Below are positions 1 to 5,544 of a stretch of DNA of 5,646 nt, piece by piece. The translations under genes and the position numbers were made by a program. Within the stretch, counting starts at the first letter, position 1. The number at the start of each line of letters is the position of its first letter. Origin of the DNA: Thermoanaerobacteraceae bacterium. GTDB lineage: Bacteria; Bacillota; Desulfotomaculia; Desulfotomaculales; Ammonificaceae. The notes under the pieces were generated by a model. It saw only the letters and a list, made by a program, of their open reading frames with translations, ran no database searches and was not told the origin of the DNA. The stretch covers positions 6,090 through 11,735 of the forward strand of contig JASEJH010000021.1 of NCBI GenBank assembly GCA_030016455.1, written 5' to 3'.

Positions 1-1
1 C

Positions 2-988
2 GGGCTCTTTCAGTGGGAAAAGGCATACGGGGAGTATGGTTATGGGCGTTACCCCGACGTCATCACCGGACTTGCCTTCGAGCGGCTGGTGAACGCTGCC
101 GGGCCGACCGGGGGCAAGATTCAGCGGCCGTCGGACAGGAAAGAGCCCAAAACGGTAGTCTTTATCCAGTGCGTTGGCTCGCGGGACGAGGCTAAGGGGA
201 AGGAGTACTGCTCCCGGATCTGCTGCATGTATACGGCGAAGCACGCCCACCAGGTACTGGAGAAGATTCCCGGGGCGCAGGTTTACGTCTTCTACATTGA
301 CGTGCGGACCTTCGGCAAGGGATACGAGGAATTTTACCGGCGCGTCCAGGACGAGGGTGCGGTTTACATCCGCGGCCGGGTGTCGAAGGTTTACCAGGAC
401 GGCACGAAACTGATCGTCAGGGGTGCGGACACGCTGCTGGGCGAACCGGTGGAAATTGCGGCGGATATGGTGGTCCTGGCGACGGGGGTTGTCCCGTCGG
501 CGGGGGCGCAGGATGTCGCCCGGATGATCGGCATCACCGTGGACAAGGACGGCTTTTTCCAGGAGGCGCACCCGAAGCTCCGCCCGGTGGAAACGCATAC
601 GGGCGGGGTATTTCTGGCGGGGGCCTGCCAGGGGCCCAAGGATATTCCTGACACCGTTTCCCAGGCCAGCGGGGCGGGGGGCAAGGTCTGCGCCCTCCTG
701 CTGAAGGAAGAGCTGGAAACCAGTCCGATGGTAGCCAGGGTCAACGAGGCGTTGTGTACCGGTTGCCTGGCGTGCCGGGAGGTCTGTCCCTACCGGGCCA
801 TCCAGGCGGTAACCATCACCGAACGGCTTCCCGGACAGCCGCCGCGGGAGCGGGTGGTGGCCCGGGTGACGGAGGGGCTGTGCCAGGGGTGCGGTTCCTG
901 CACGGTTGCCTGCCGTGCCGGGGCGGTGGACCTTAGAGGCTTTACCAACGAACAGTTGCTTGCGGAGGTAGACGCCCTTTGCCTGTAA
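2..988 (+). CDS. hdrA: CoB-CoM heterodisulfide reductase subunit A-like protein, 5'-truncated by the window edge
   Basis: Iron-sulfur flavoprotein that is the electron-bifurcating centre of cytoplasmic Hdr complexes. The frame is open from base 2 with no start, so 328 C-terminal residues are visible (full-length HdrA is usually about 650 or more). GTG at 89 is only an internal valine: the codons before it read YGYGRYPDVITGLAFERL, a typical HdrA segment, followed by AAGPTGGKI. Visible cysteines 57, 70, 74 and 75 (QCVGSRD...YCSRICC) match the HdrA core cluster. ATGVVPS (160-166) and GGVFLAGACQGPKDIPDT (201-218) belong to the FAD-binding fold. Two ferredoxin clusters follow: Cys252/255/258/262 (CTGCLACREVCP) and Cys294/297/300/304 (CQGCGSCTVAC). 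The tail FTNEQLLAEVDAL is also HdrA-like. The stop lies inside mvhD. The N-terminal domain and any hdrB/hdrC cannot be seen. Confidence 0.95.
   Translation, partial: GLFQWEKAYGEYGYGRYPDVITGLAFERLVNAAGPTGGKIQRPSDRKEPKTVVFIQCVGSRDEAKGKEYCSRICCMYTAKHAHQVLEKIPGAQVYVFYIDVRTFGKGYEEFYRRVQDEGAVYIRGRVSKVYQDGTKLIVRGADTLLGEPVEIAADMVVLATGVVPSAGAQDVARMIGITVDKDGFFQEAHPKLRPVETHTGGVFLAGACQGPKDIPDTVSQASGAGGKVCALLLKEELETSPMVARVNEALCTGCLACREVCPYRAIQAVTITERLPGQPPRERVVARVTEGLCQGCGSCTVACRAGAVDLRGFTNEQLLAEVDALCL
964..969 (+). promoter_or_regulatory. Ribosome binding site deciding the TTG start of mvhD
   Basis: GGAGGT lies inside the last codons of hdrA, 9 nt before TTG at 979. No ATG or GTG start is available in this frame ahead of the conserved MvhD region. 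This site supports the TTG and suggests that mvhD is translated in coupling with hdrA. Confidence 0.7.
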
Positions 989-1431
989 AGGAAAATACGG
1001 TCACAAACGCAAACGCGTGGGAGCCGAAAATTGTCGCCTTTCTTTGCAACTGGTGCAGTTACGCGGGGGCCGACCTGGCGGGAGTGAGCCGGTTGAAGTA
1101 CCCGGCGAACATCCGGATCATTAGGGTCCCCTGTTCCAGCCGCGTCAATCCCCAGTTTATTCTCCGCGCCCTGCAGCGAGGGGCGGACGGGGTGCTGGTG
1201 GTGGGATGCCATCCCGGCGACTGCCACTACGTAACGGGAAACTATTTTACCCGGCGGCGGCTCACCCTTTTCAAAAGCCTCCTGGAATTTGTGGGGTTTG
1301 AGCCGGAGCGGCTGAAAGTGCGCTGGGTTTCGGCGGCGGAAGCGGGGCGCTTTGCCGAAACGGTGAAGGAAATGGTGGAGGAGATAAAACTGCTCGGCCC
1401 GAATAGACGGTTGCAGGACTCTATGCTGTAA
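979..1431 (+). CDS. mvhD: MvhD/FlxD-type [2Fe-2S] electron-transfer subunit
   Basis: Small cytoplasmic iron-sulfur protein (150 aa, a normal length for the family) that links an electron-donating module to HdrA. In methanogens the donor is the [NiFe] hydrogenase; in Flx systems it is an NADH-oxidising module. The family motifs are present: FLCNWCSYAGADLAG (Cys23, Cys26), VPCSSR (Cys52) and GCHPGDCHY (Cys77, Cys82), which carry the [2Fe-2S] cluster. GNYFTRRRL and the C-terminal helix region also fit the family. Translation starts at TTG 979, overlapping the end of hdrA by 10 nt, with GGAGGT 9 nt upstream. Direct adjacency to hdrA is the usual arrangement, and in some organisms the two are fused. 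No hydrogenase genes are nearby; the downstream NAD(P)H module is the likely donor, so FlxD is the better functional name. Confidence 0.93.
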   Translation: MPVKENTVTNANAWEPKIVAFLCNWCSYAGADLAGVSRLKYPANIRIIRVPCSSRVNPQFILRALQRGADGVLVVGCHPGDCHYVTGNYFTRRRLTLFKSLLEFVGFEPERLKVRWVSAAEAGRFAETVKEMVEEIKLLGPNRRLQDSML

Positions 1432-1603
1432 GAGGGGGGTCCCGTCGCGGTTACTGGGGACCCCGGAAGCCTGAAGAGCGACCGCAGTTGACCCGGCATC
1501 ACAAGGAGCCGTCTTTCCGAGAGGAGCGAGGTTTCGTTGCTCCGGGCGCCGGTCCCGCGGGTTGGTTTTTCGGTTTTCTAAACCGGCGGATGAGGGAGGG
1601 TAA
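1432..1603 (+). other. Structured 172-nt intergenic gap within the operon
   Basis: No convincing coding sequence. The gap holds four local inverted repeats in a row. (1) GGGGTCCC 1436-1443 pairs with GGGACCCC 1457-1464, a perfect 8 bp with a 13-nt loop. (2) GGAGCGA 1523-1529 pairs with TTGCTCC 1537-1543, with one G-U. (3) CCGGTCC 1549-1555 pairs with GGGTTGG 1559-1565 through three G-U pairs and is followed by T5 (1566-1570). (4) CGGTTT 1571-1576 pairs with AAACCG 1580-1585. A second GGAGC at 1505-1509 could compete for the GCTCC of hairpin 2. AGGGAGG at 1593-1599 is the ribosome site for the next gene. All other junctions in this operon are short or overlapping, so the region may set relative expression by RNA processing or partial termination. 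That role is inference. Confidence 0.5.
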
Positions 1604-2569
1604 ATGAAAGAACTAACCGAAAGTCTGCGGCAGGAAGCAAGCCGGTTGCTCCGGGAAGGGGTGGAGGTTTTCATCGGTTATGCCGCCGGCAGCCTTCAGG
1701 CTTCGGCGCGGCCCTTTTTCGCCACCCGGCCGGAGGAAGCAGCGGAGCTGGTCTTCAATCCCTTCTGTGTCCACAACCTGGTCAAGTACCTGGTGCGTTT
1801 CCCGGATAAAAGGACGGCCGTGGTGGTTAAAGGATGTGACGGCGGTGCCGTAAGCAGGCTGGCGGAGGAACGCCATCTGGACCGGGAGAAGATTACGGTG
1901 GTCGGAGTGCCGTGCGGCGGAATGCTGGAAAGGGAGCGGGTTTTGGCGCAACTGCCTCCGGCAACCAGGATCGAGGCGGTGGAGGAACGCGGCAACACCT
2001 ACGTGCTGCACACGGCCCGGGGGGAGTATCCTTTCGAGAAGAAGGCGAACCTGGCGGCCAAATGTCTGGTCTGCGTGCGCAACAACCCGGTTGGGGTGGA
2101 CCTCCTGCTCGGCAAGGAGGCGATGCCGGTAGCCGACCCCGAACGCGACCCGCTGGAAGGGGTAAAGGCGGTAGAGGCGCTTCCGGCCGGAGAAAAAGCA
2201 GCTTTCTGGGACCGGGTTTTTGGACGGTGTCTGCGGTGTTACGCCTGCCGGGAGGTTTGCCCGGCGTGCAGTTGCACGCAGTGCGCCTTCGAACAGGCGG
2301 TGCCGGGCTGGCAACAGGGAGCGATGTGGGTGGAGAAGGCCAAGAACCTGCCGGACAGCTATCATTACCACCTGATCCGGGCGTTCCACGTTGCCGGCCG
2401 TTGCACCGGTTGCGCCGAGTGTGAGCGGGTCTGCCCGGTAAGAATACCGCTGATGCTTTTGAACCAGAAATTAGCCAAAGAGATCGAGGCGCTTTTCGGT
2501 GGAGCGCCGGCGGGTGCCTGCGGACCGCTCTGCGCGTATGCGCCCGATGATCCGGATCAATTTGCTTGA
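1604..2569 (+). CDS. Dicluster 4Fe-4S protein with FrhB/FdhB-like core (probable FlxB/FlxC-type subunit)
   Basis: Soluble iron-sulfur protein of 321 aa, probably an electron wire between the NAD(P)H-oxidising subunit and MvhD/HdrA. Residues 70-107, with AVVVKGCDGGAVSRLAEE then VVGVPCGGML, resemble the FrhB/FdhB (F420 hydrogenase/formate dehydrogenase beta) fold, which can bind flavin. A CxxC sits at Cys154/157 (KCLVCVRNNP). The C-terminal ferredoxin region has Cys209/212/215/219 plus extra Cys222, 224 and 227 (CLRCYACREVCPACSCTQC), and a second cluster at Cys267/270/273/277 (CTGCAECERVCP). No signal peptide or membrane segment is seen. ATG 1604 has AGGGAGG just upstream, 4 nt away. The gene follows the structured gap and ends 19 nt before the AsrA-like gene. 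The family is recognised by motif only. Which Flx letter applies is not certain, and F420 use is possible but not supported by the context. Confidence 0.8.
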   Translation: MKELTESLRQEASRLLREGVEVFIGYAAGSLQASARPFFATRPEEAAELVFNPFCVHNLVKYLVRFPDKRTAVVVKGCDGGAVSRLAEERHLDREKITVVGVPCGGMLERERVLAQLPPATRIEAVEERGNTYVLHTARGEYPFEKKANLAAKCLVCVRNNPVGVDLLLGKEAMPVADPERDPLEGVKAVEALPAGEKAAFWDRVFGRCLRCYACREVCPACSCTQCAFEQAVPGWQQGAMWVEKAKNLPDSYHYHLIRAFHVAGRCTGCAECERVCPVRIPLMLLNQKLAKEIEALFGGAPAGACGPLCAYAPDDPDQFA

Positions 2570-2588
2570 AAAGTCGGGAGTCTAAAGC

Positions 2589-3614
2589 ATGGATTCGAAG
2601 CTGCTCAAAAAAGAAAAGCTTTTACCGCTGCTGGATGAGCTACGGAAAGAATTCCTGCTGGTCGCGCCGGTGGAGGAGGACGCGCTCCTGTTTTACCGGC
2701 CTGTCGAAAGCGTGGCGGAGATCAAACTCGGTTCCGGGAGAAGCGTGGTGCCGCCGAAGGAGTGGTTCTTTCCGCAGGCCGAAAGCCTTTACCGCTACAG
2801 TACCGAAGGCGGGGGGCTCGTACTCGAGGAAACCCTGGCGGCTACCCCGGCGGTGCTCTTCGGGATCCACCCCTGCGACCTGCGGAGCTTTGCCGTGCTC
2901 GACGCCGTTTTTCTCCAGGAGCCGGTGGACCGCTACTACACCCTCCGGCGGGAAAAGACGGTTATCATCGGGATCAGTTGCACCGCCGTCTGCCCGGAGT
3001 GCTTCTGTAGCGCGTACGGCATTTCTCCGGTGGAAGGAACGGGGGCGGACGTTCACCTTTCGGAGGTTGGGGCGGTCTATATGGTGGAAGTTCTGACTCC
3101 TAAAGGGAAGGAACTGGTGGCCCGGTACCAGGAATTTTTCGAGGACCAGGTAGCGGGGGTGGCGGAAGCCAAAGAGGCCAGAAAAGAAACACTTTCCGGC
3201 CAGTTCACGGTCCGGGTGACAGTGGACGGGCTTCCGGCCAAGCTGGGGTCCCTGTTCGACCATCCCTATTGGGAGGAGCTCAGCCGGCGCTGCCTCGGGT
3301 GCGGGATCTGTACCTATGTCTGCCCGACGTGCCACTGTTTCGACATTACAGACGTGTGCCGGGGCTTTGAAGGGAAGCGGTTCCGCTGCTGGGATGCCTG
3401 CCTTTTCCGGGACTACACCCTGCACACGAGCGGGCACAACCCGCGGCACGCGCTCTACCAGCGGCTCCGGAACCGGTTTTTCCACAAGTTGAAGTACAAC
3501 CACGACCGCTACGCAATCGAGGGATGCGTGGGCTGCGGCCGGTGTGTGGCGCTTTGCCCGGTGAATATTGACATCCGCGAGGTCATCGCCACCGTAAGGG
3601 GGTTGGGCGAATGA
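2589..3614 (+). CDS. AsrA-like dicluster iron-sulfur protein (probable FlxB/FlxC-type subunit)
   Basis: Cytoplasmic electron-transfer protein of 341 aa, a usual length for the anaerobic sulfite reductase A / hydrogenase beta-subunit family. The N-terminal domain has the family landmarks PPKEWFFPQAESLYRY (55-70), GIHPCDLRSF (92-101, Cys96) and a cysteine group at 131, 135, 138 and 140 (CTAVCPECFC). The ferredoxin part holds Cys235/238/241/245 with extra Cys248 and 250 (CLGCGICTYVCPTCHCFD), Cys257, 267 and 271 between, and Cys313/316/319/323 (CVGCGRCVALCP). ATG 2589 has GGGAG 8 nt upstream; the stop overlaps the next start by 4 nt (ATGA), so this subunit and the AsrB-like one are probably made together. 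Automated annotation would likely say sulfite reductase subunit A, but no AsrC follows and the hdrA-mvhD context points to an Flx-type NADH:Hdr complex. Confidence 0.87.
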   Translation: MDSKLLKKEKLLPLLDELRKEFLLVAPVEEDALLFYRPVESVAEIKLGSGRSVVPPKEWFFPQAESLYRYSTEGGGLVLEETLAATPAVLFGIHPCDLRSFAVLDAVFLQEPVDRYYTLRREKTVIIGISCTAVCPECFCSAYGISPVEGTGADVHLSEVGAVYMVEVLTPKGKELVARYQEFFEDQVAGVAEAKEARKETLSGQFTVRVTVDGLPAKLGSLFDHPYWEELSRRCLGCGICTYVCPTCHCFDITDVCRGFEGKRFRCWDACLFRDYTLHTSGHNPRHALYQRLRNRFFHKLKYNHDRYAIEGCVGCGRCVALCPVNIDIREVIATVRGLGE

Positions 3615-4444
3615 ACCCGCTTCTCCCCAAACCGGCGACGATTGTGGACATCATCCGGGAAACCGGTGACGTTAAGACCTTCCGGGTGGTGCTGGACGAC
3701 CCGGAAGAGATGGCGGCGTGGACCCACAAGCCGGGACAGACGGCGATGCTTTCGGTCTTCGGTGTCGGCGAAGCGATGTTTTGTCTCGCTTCTTCACCCA
3801 CCTGCCGAGACTGGCTGGAGTTCAGCATCCGGCGGGCGGGCAAGGTTACGTCCGCGCTGCACGAGCTGGAGCCGGAGGCAAAGATCGGGGTCCGGGGCCC
3901 GTACGGAAACCATTTCCCGTACGAGAACATGCAGGGGAAGAACCTGTTAGTCATCGGCGGCGGCATCGGGCTGGCGCCTTTGCGGCCGCTGGTCAATTTC
4001 ATGCTGGCGCCTGAAAACCGGCAGCATTACGGAAATATCGAGGTGATTTACGGCGCCCGTTCCTACGGCGACCTCTGCTACAAGGAGGAGGTTTTCCGGG
4101 TTTGGCCCCAGGCGCCGGGGGTGAGCGTCTTTACGACCATTGACGCGCCGGAAGAAGGATGGAGCGGGCACGTGGGGTTTGTTCCCGCGTACGTGGAGGA
4201 GCTGAAGCCTTCACCCGAGAACAAGTTCGTGGTCATCTGCGGCCCGCCGGTGATGATCCGGTTTACCCTGAAGGCCTTGGGCGAGCTGGGCTTTGAGGAA
4301 AAACAGATCTACACCACGCTGGAAATGCGGATGAAGTGCGGTATCGGCAAGTGCGGCCGCTGCAACGTCGGTGCAAGGTTTGTCTGCCGCGACGGCCCGG
4401 TTTTCAACCTGGCGGAGCTGAAGGAACTCCCGCCGGAGTATTAG
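3611..4444 (+). CDS. flxA: AsrB/FlxA-like FAD- and NAD(P)-binding oxidoreductase with [2Fe-2S] cluster
   Basis: Probable NAD(P)H-oxidising entry subunit (277 aa) of the Flx-Hdr complex, in the ferredoxin-NADP reductase-like family with AsrB, hydrogenase gamma subunits and PyrK. Residues 1-100 form the FAD domain: KPGQTAMLSVFGVGEAMFCLASSP is spread over 40-63 and VRGPYGNHFP over 94-103. The NAD(P) domain shows VIGGGIGLAPLRPL (114-127), IYGARSYGDLCYKEE (146-160) and CGPPVMI (210-216). The C-terminal [2Fe-2S] site is Cys243-x4-Cys248-x2-Cys251-x7-Cys259. ATG 3611 overlaps the previous stop by 4 nt, with AAGGGGG 8 nt upstream. It is the last gene before the terminator. The canonical RxYS/T FAD motif is replaced by FCLASS, similar to other AsrB-type proteins. 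NADH versus NADPH preference cannot be read from the sequence. Confidence 0.9.
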   Translation: MNPLLPKPATIVDIIRETGDVKTFRVVLDDPEEMAAWTHKPGQTAMLSVFGVGEAMFCLASSPTCRDWLEFSIRRAGKVTSALHELEPEAKIGVRGPYGNHFPYENMQGKNLLVIGGGIGLAPLRPLVNFMLAPENRQHYGNIEVIYGARSYGDLCYKEEVFRVWPQAPGVSVFTTIDAPEEGWSGHVGFVPAYVEELKPSPENKFVVICGPPVMIRFTLKALGELGFEEKQIYTTLEMRMKCGIGKCGRCNVGARFVCRDGPVFNLAELKELPPEY

Positions 4445-4510
4445 AAGGCAGAAGCCAGGGGCTAAAAGTCTGAGTCAGAAGGCAAGATCCAAGGTCAAGA
4501 GACAAAGGAG
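4443..4510 (+). repeat. Degenerate tandem heptamer repeat (AGAAGNC-like)
   Basis: From the stop codon of the AsrB-like gene the sequence parses in a 7-nt register: AGAAGGC, AGAAGCC, AGGGGCT, AAAAGTC, one 6-mer TGAGTC, AGAAGGC, AAGATCC, AAGGTCA, AGAGACA, then AAGGAG. AGAAGGC occurs twice exactly; the other units share a purine-rich start and usually a pyrimidine-C end, and the last units are weak. It is noncoding and purine-rich on the plus strand. Confidence 0.55.
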
Positions 4511-4531
4511 CCGGAATTCAGCAGCGGAATT

Positions 4532-4571
4532 AAAAACTCCCGCCGGGTGATATGGACCGGGGGAGTTTTTT
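4532..4571. terminator. Bidirectional intrinsic terminator between convergent genes
   Basis: AAAAACTCCC (4532-4541) pairs perfectly with GGGAGTTTTT (4561-4570). After a bulged G4542 the stem continues CCGG 4543-4546 with CCGG 4557-4560, around a 10-nt loop. The T6 run (4566-4571) ends plus-strand transcripts. The A run 4532-4536 gives a T run for minus-strand transcripts, so it can also end the mrp message about 60-90 nt past its stop. Confidence 0.9.
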
Positions 4572-4628
4572 ATCGGCTGGGTACCTTTTACGTTGGAACT
4601 GTTTGGTAGAAACCGTCTTGCGTTGCCG

Positions 4629-5513
4629 CTACTTTTTAAACAGCAGCCGGGCCGTTTTCGATGCGGATTTGAGCCGCTCATCTATAAGCCGTACCGCTTC
4701 TTCCAGCCCCGTGGGCGCGTAATCCTCTATCCGGCCTGCGTCACCGAGCCGGCTGAGTTCCGGGTCGAGCGGCAGGCTGGCCAGTAGCTCAAGGCCGGTT
4801 TCTGCGGCCACTTTTTCGCCCTGGGGTGGACCGAAGGCAAAGATCTTTTTATTGCAGTCGGGACAGGGGATATAGGTCATATTCTCCACCAAGCCGAGGA
4901 GAGGAACGTTCATCATTTCGGCCATCTTGACGGCTTTCCGTACCACCATTACCGCCAAGTCCTGCGGGGAGGAGACGACGATCATGCCGTCGAGCGGCAG
5001 CGACTGCATTGCCGTCAAAGGAACGTCGCCGGTTCCCGGCGGCAGGTCAATGACCAGGTAATCGAGCTGGCCCCAGGCCACGTCCGTCCAGAACTGCTTG
5101 ATAACGTTGCTGAGGATGGGGCCGCGCCAGATGACGGGGTCGTCCTCCCGCTCCAGGAAAAGGTTTGCCGACATCACGTAGATTCCCAGGTTGCGCGTCT
5201 TGGGGATGTAAACGCCGAATTCCGTGCCGTCAACCCGCTCTTTCAACCCAAATAGCTTGGGTATGCTCGGGCCGGTGATGTCTGCGTCGAGGATTCCCAC
5301 CCGGAATCCCTGCCGGGCGAGAGTAGCGGCCAGGAGCGCCGCCACGGACGACTTACCGACGCCGCCCTTCCCGCTCATTACCGCGACAAGGTGTTTAACG
5401 CGCGAGAGCTTGTGCGCTGGAGCGTGGGTTTCCGTCTGGCCGGAACAGGCCTGTTTCTCGGCGCAGGTGTTGCAGCTTTCACCCTTTTTTTCGCATTCTT
5501 CTCCGGTGAACAA
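4629..5513 (-). CDS. mrp: Mrp/NBP35-type P-loop ATPase, Fe-S cluster carrier
   Basis: Cytoplasmic ATPase (294 aa) of the Mrp/NBP35/ApbC family, which binds labile [4Fe-4S] clusters and passes them to apoproteins. The deviant Walker A is SGKGGVGKSS (47-56), the switch region is DADITGPSIPKLFG (76-89), and the Walker B-like strand is YLVIDLPPGTGD (152-163). The conserved cluster-binding CxxC is Cys217/220 (NMTYIPCPDC). An N-terminal extension carries Cys7, 14, 17 and 23; Cys14-x2-Cys17-x5-Cys23 matches the spacing in NBP35-type N-terminal cluster sites. TTG at 5513 is chosen as start: AGGAGG lies 7 nt upstream, and an in-frame TGA at 5528-5526 excludes a longer protein. It is convergent to the Hdr/Flx operon and shares its terminator. 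It may supply clusters to that Fe-S-rich complex, but as a general maturation factor this link is only inference. Confidence 0.95.
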   Translation of the reverse strand: MFTGEECEKKGESCNTCAEKQACSGQTETHAPAHKLSRVKHLVAVMSGKGGVGKSSVAALLAATLARQGFRVGILDADITGPSIPKLFGLKERVDGTEFGVYIPKTRNLGIYVMSANLFLEREDDPVIWRGPILSNVIKQFWTDVAWGQLDYLVIDLPPGTGDVPLTAMQSLPLDGMIVVSSPQDLAVMVVRKAVKMAEMMNVPLLGLVENMTYIPCPDCNKKIFAFGPPQGEKVAAETGLELLASLPLDPELSRLGDAGRIEDYAPTGLEEAVRLIDERLKSASKTARLLFKK

Positions 5514-5520
5514 AGCCGAT

Positions 5521-5526
5521 CCTCCT
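5521..5526 (-). promoter_or_regulatory. Ribosome binding site for the TTG start of mrp
   Basis: On the minus strand AGGAGG ends 7 nt before TTG 5513. With the in-frame stop just upstream, it makes the TTG the clear start. Confidence 0.75.
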
Positions 5527-5538
5527 CACTTTTCGGGG

Positions 5539-5544
5539 ATTATA
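5539..5544 (-). promoter_or_regulatory. Candidate -10 box (TATAAT) for mrp
   Basis: Minus-strand TATAAT lies in a local AT-rich stretch about 25 nt before the TTG start, which would give a leader of roughly 20 nt. No good -35 is seen at 16-18 nt upstream (TAGCAT at 17). AGCAT 5545-5549 and ATGCT 5562-5566 form an inverted repeat directly upstream of the -10, where an activator or repressor could bind. Only the -10 match is strong. Confidence 0.4.

Noticed and set aside
89..91. GTG as the start of the first gene
   Set aside because: The codons before it, back to base 2, encode conserved HdrA sequence, so the gene is truncated by the window rather than starting here.
1488..1516. Internal promoter with TTGACC at 1488-1493
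   Set aside because: The position 17 nt downstream reads GTCTTT, a poor -10, so there is no convincing promoter.
1432..1603. T-box or other known riboswitch
   Set aside because: No AGGGTGGNACCGCG-type T-box or other class-defining core was found; the hairpins alone do not identify a class.
790..1674. Long minus-strand open frame (294 codons) spanning hdrA end, mvhD and the gap
   Set aside because: It is antisense to two well-supported genes, has low-complexity Arg/Pro/Ser-rich composition and no recognisable motif. Such frames are common opposite GC-rich genes.
1613..2389. Minus-strand open frame (258 codons) opposite the FrhB-like Fe-S gene
   Set aside because: Shadow of a gene with two ferredoxin clusters; no motif of its own.
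2640..3503. Long minus-strand open frame (287 codons) opposite the AsrA-like gene
   Set aside because: The plus-strand frame has clear family motifs and a ribosome site. The antisense translation resembles no family I know.
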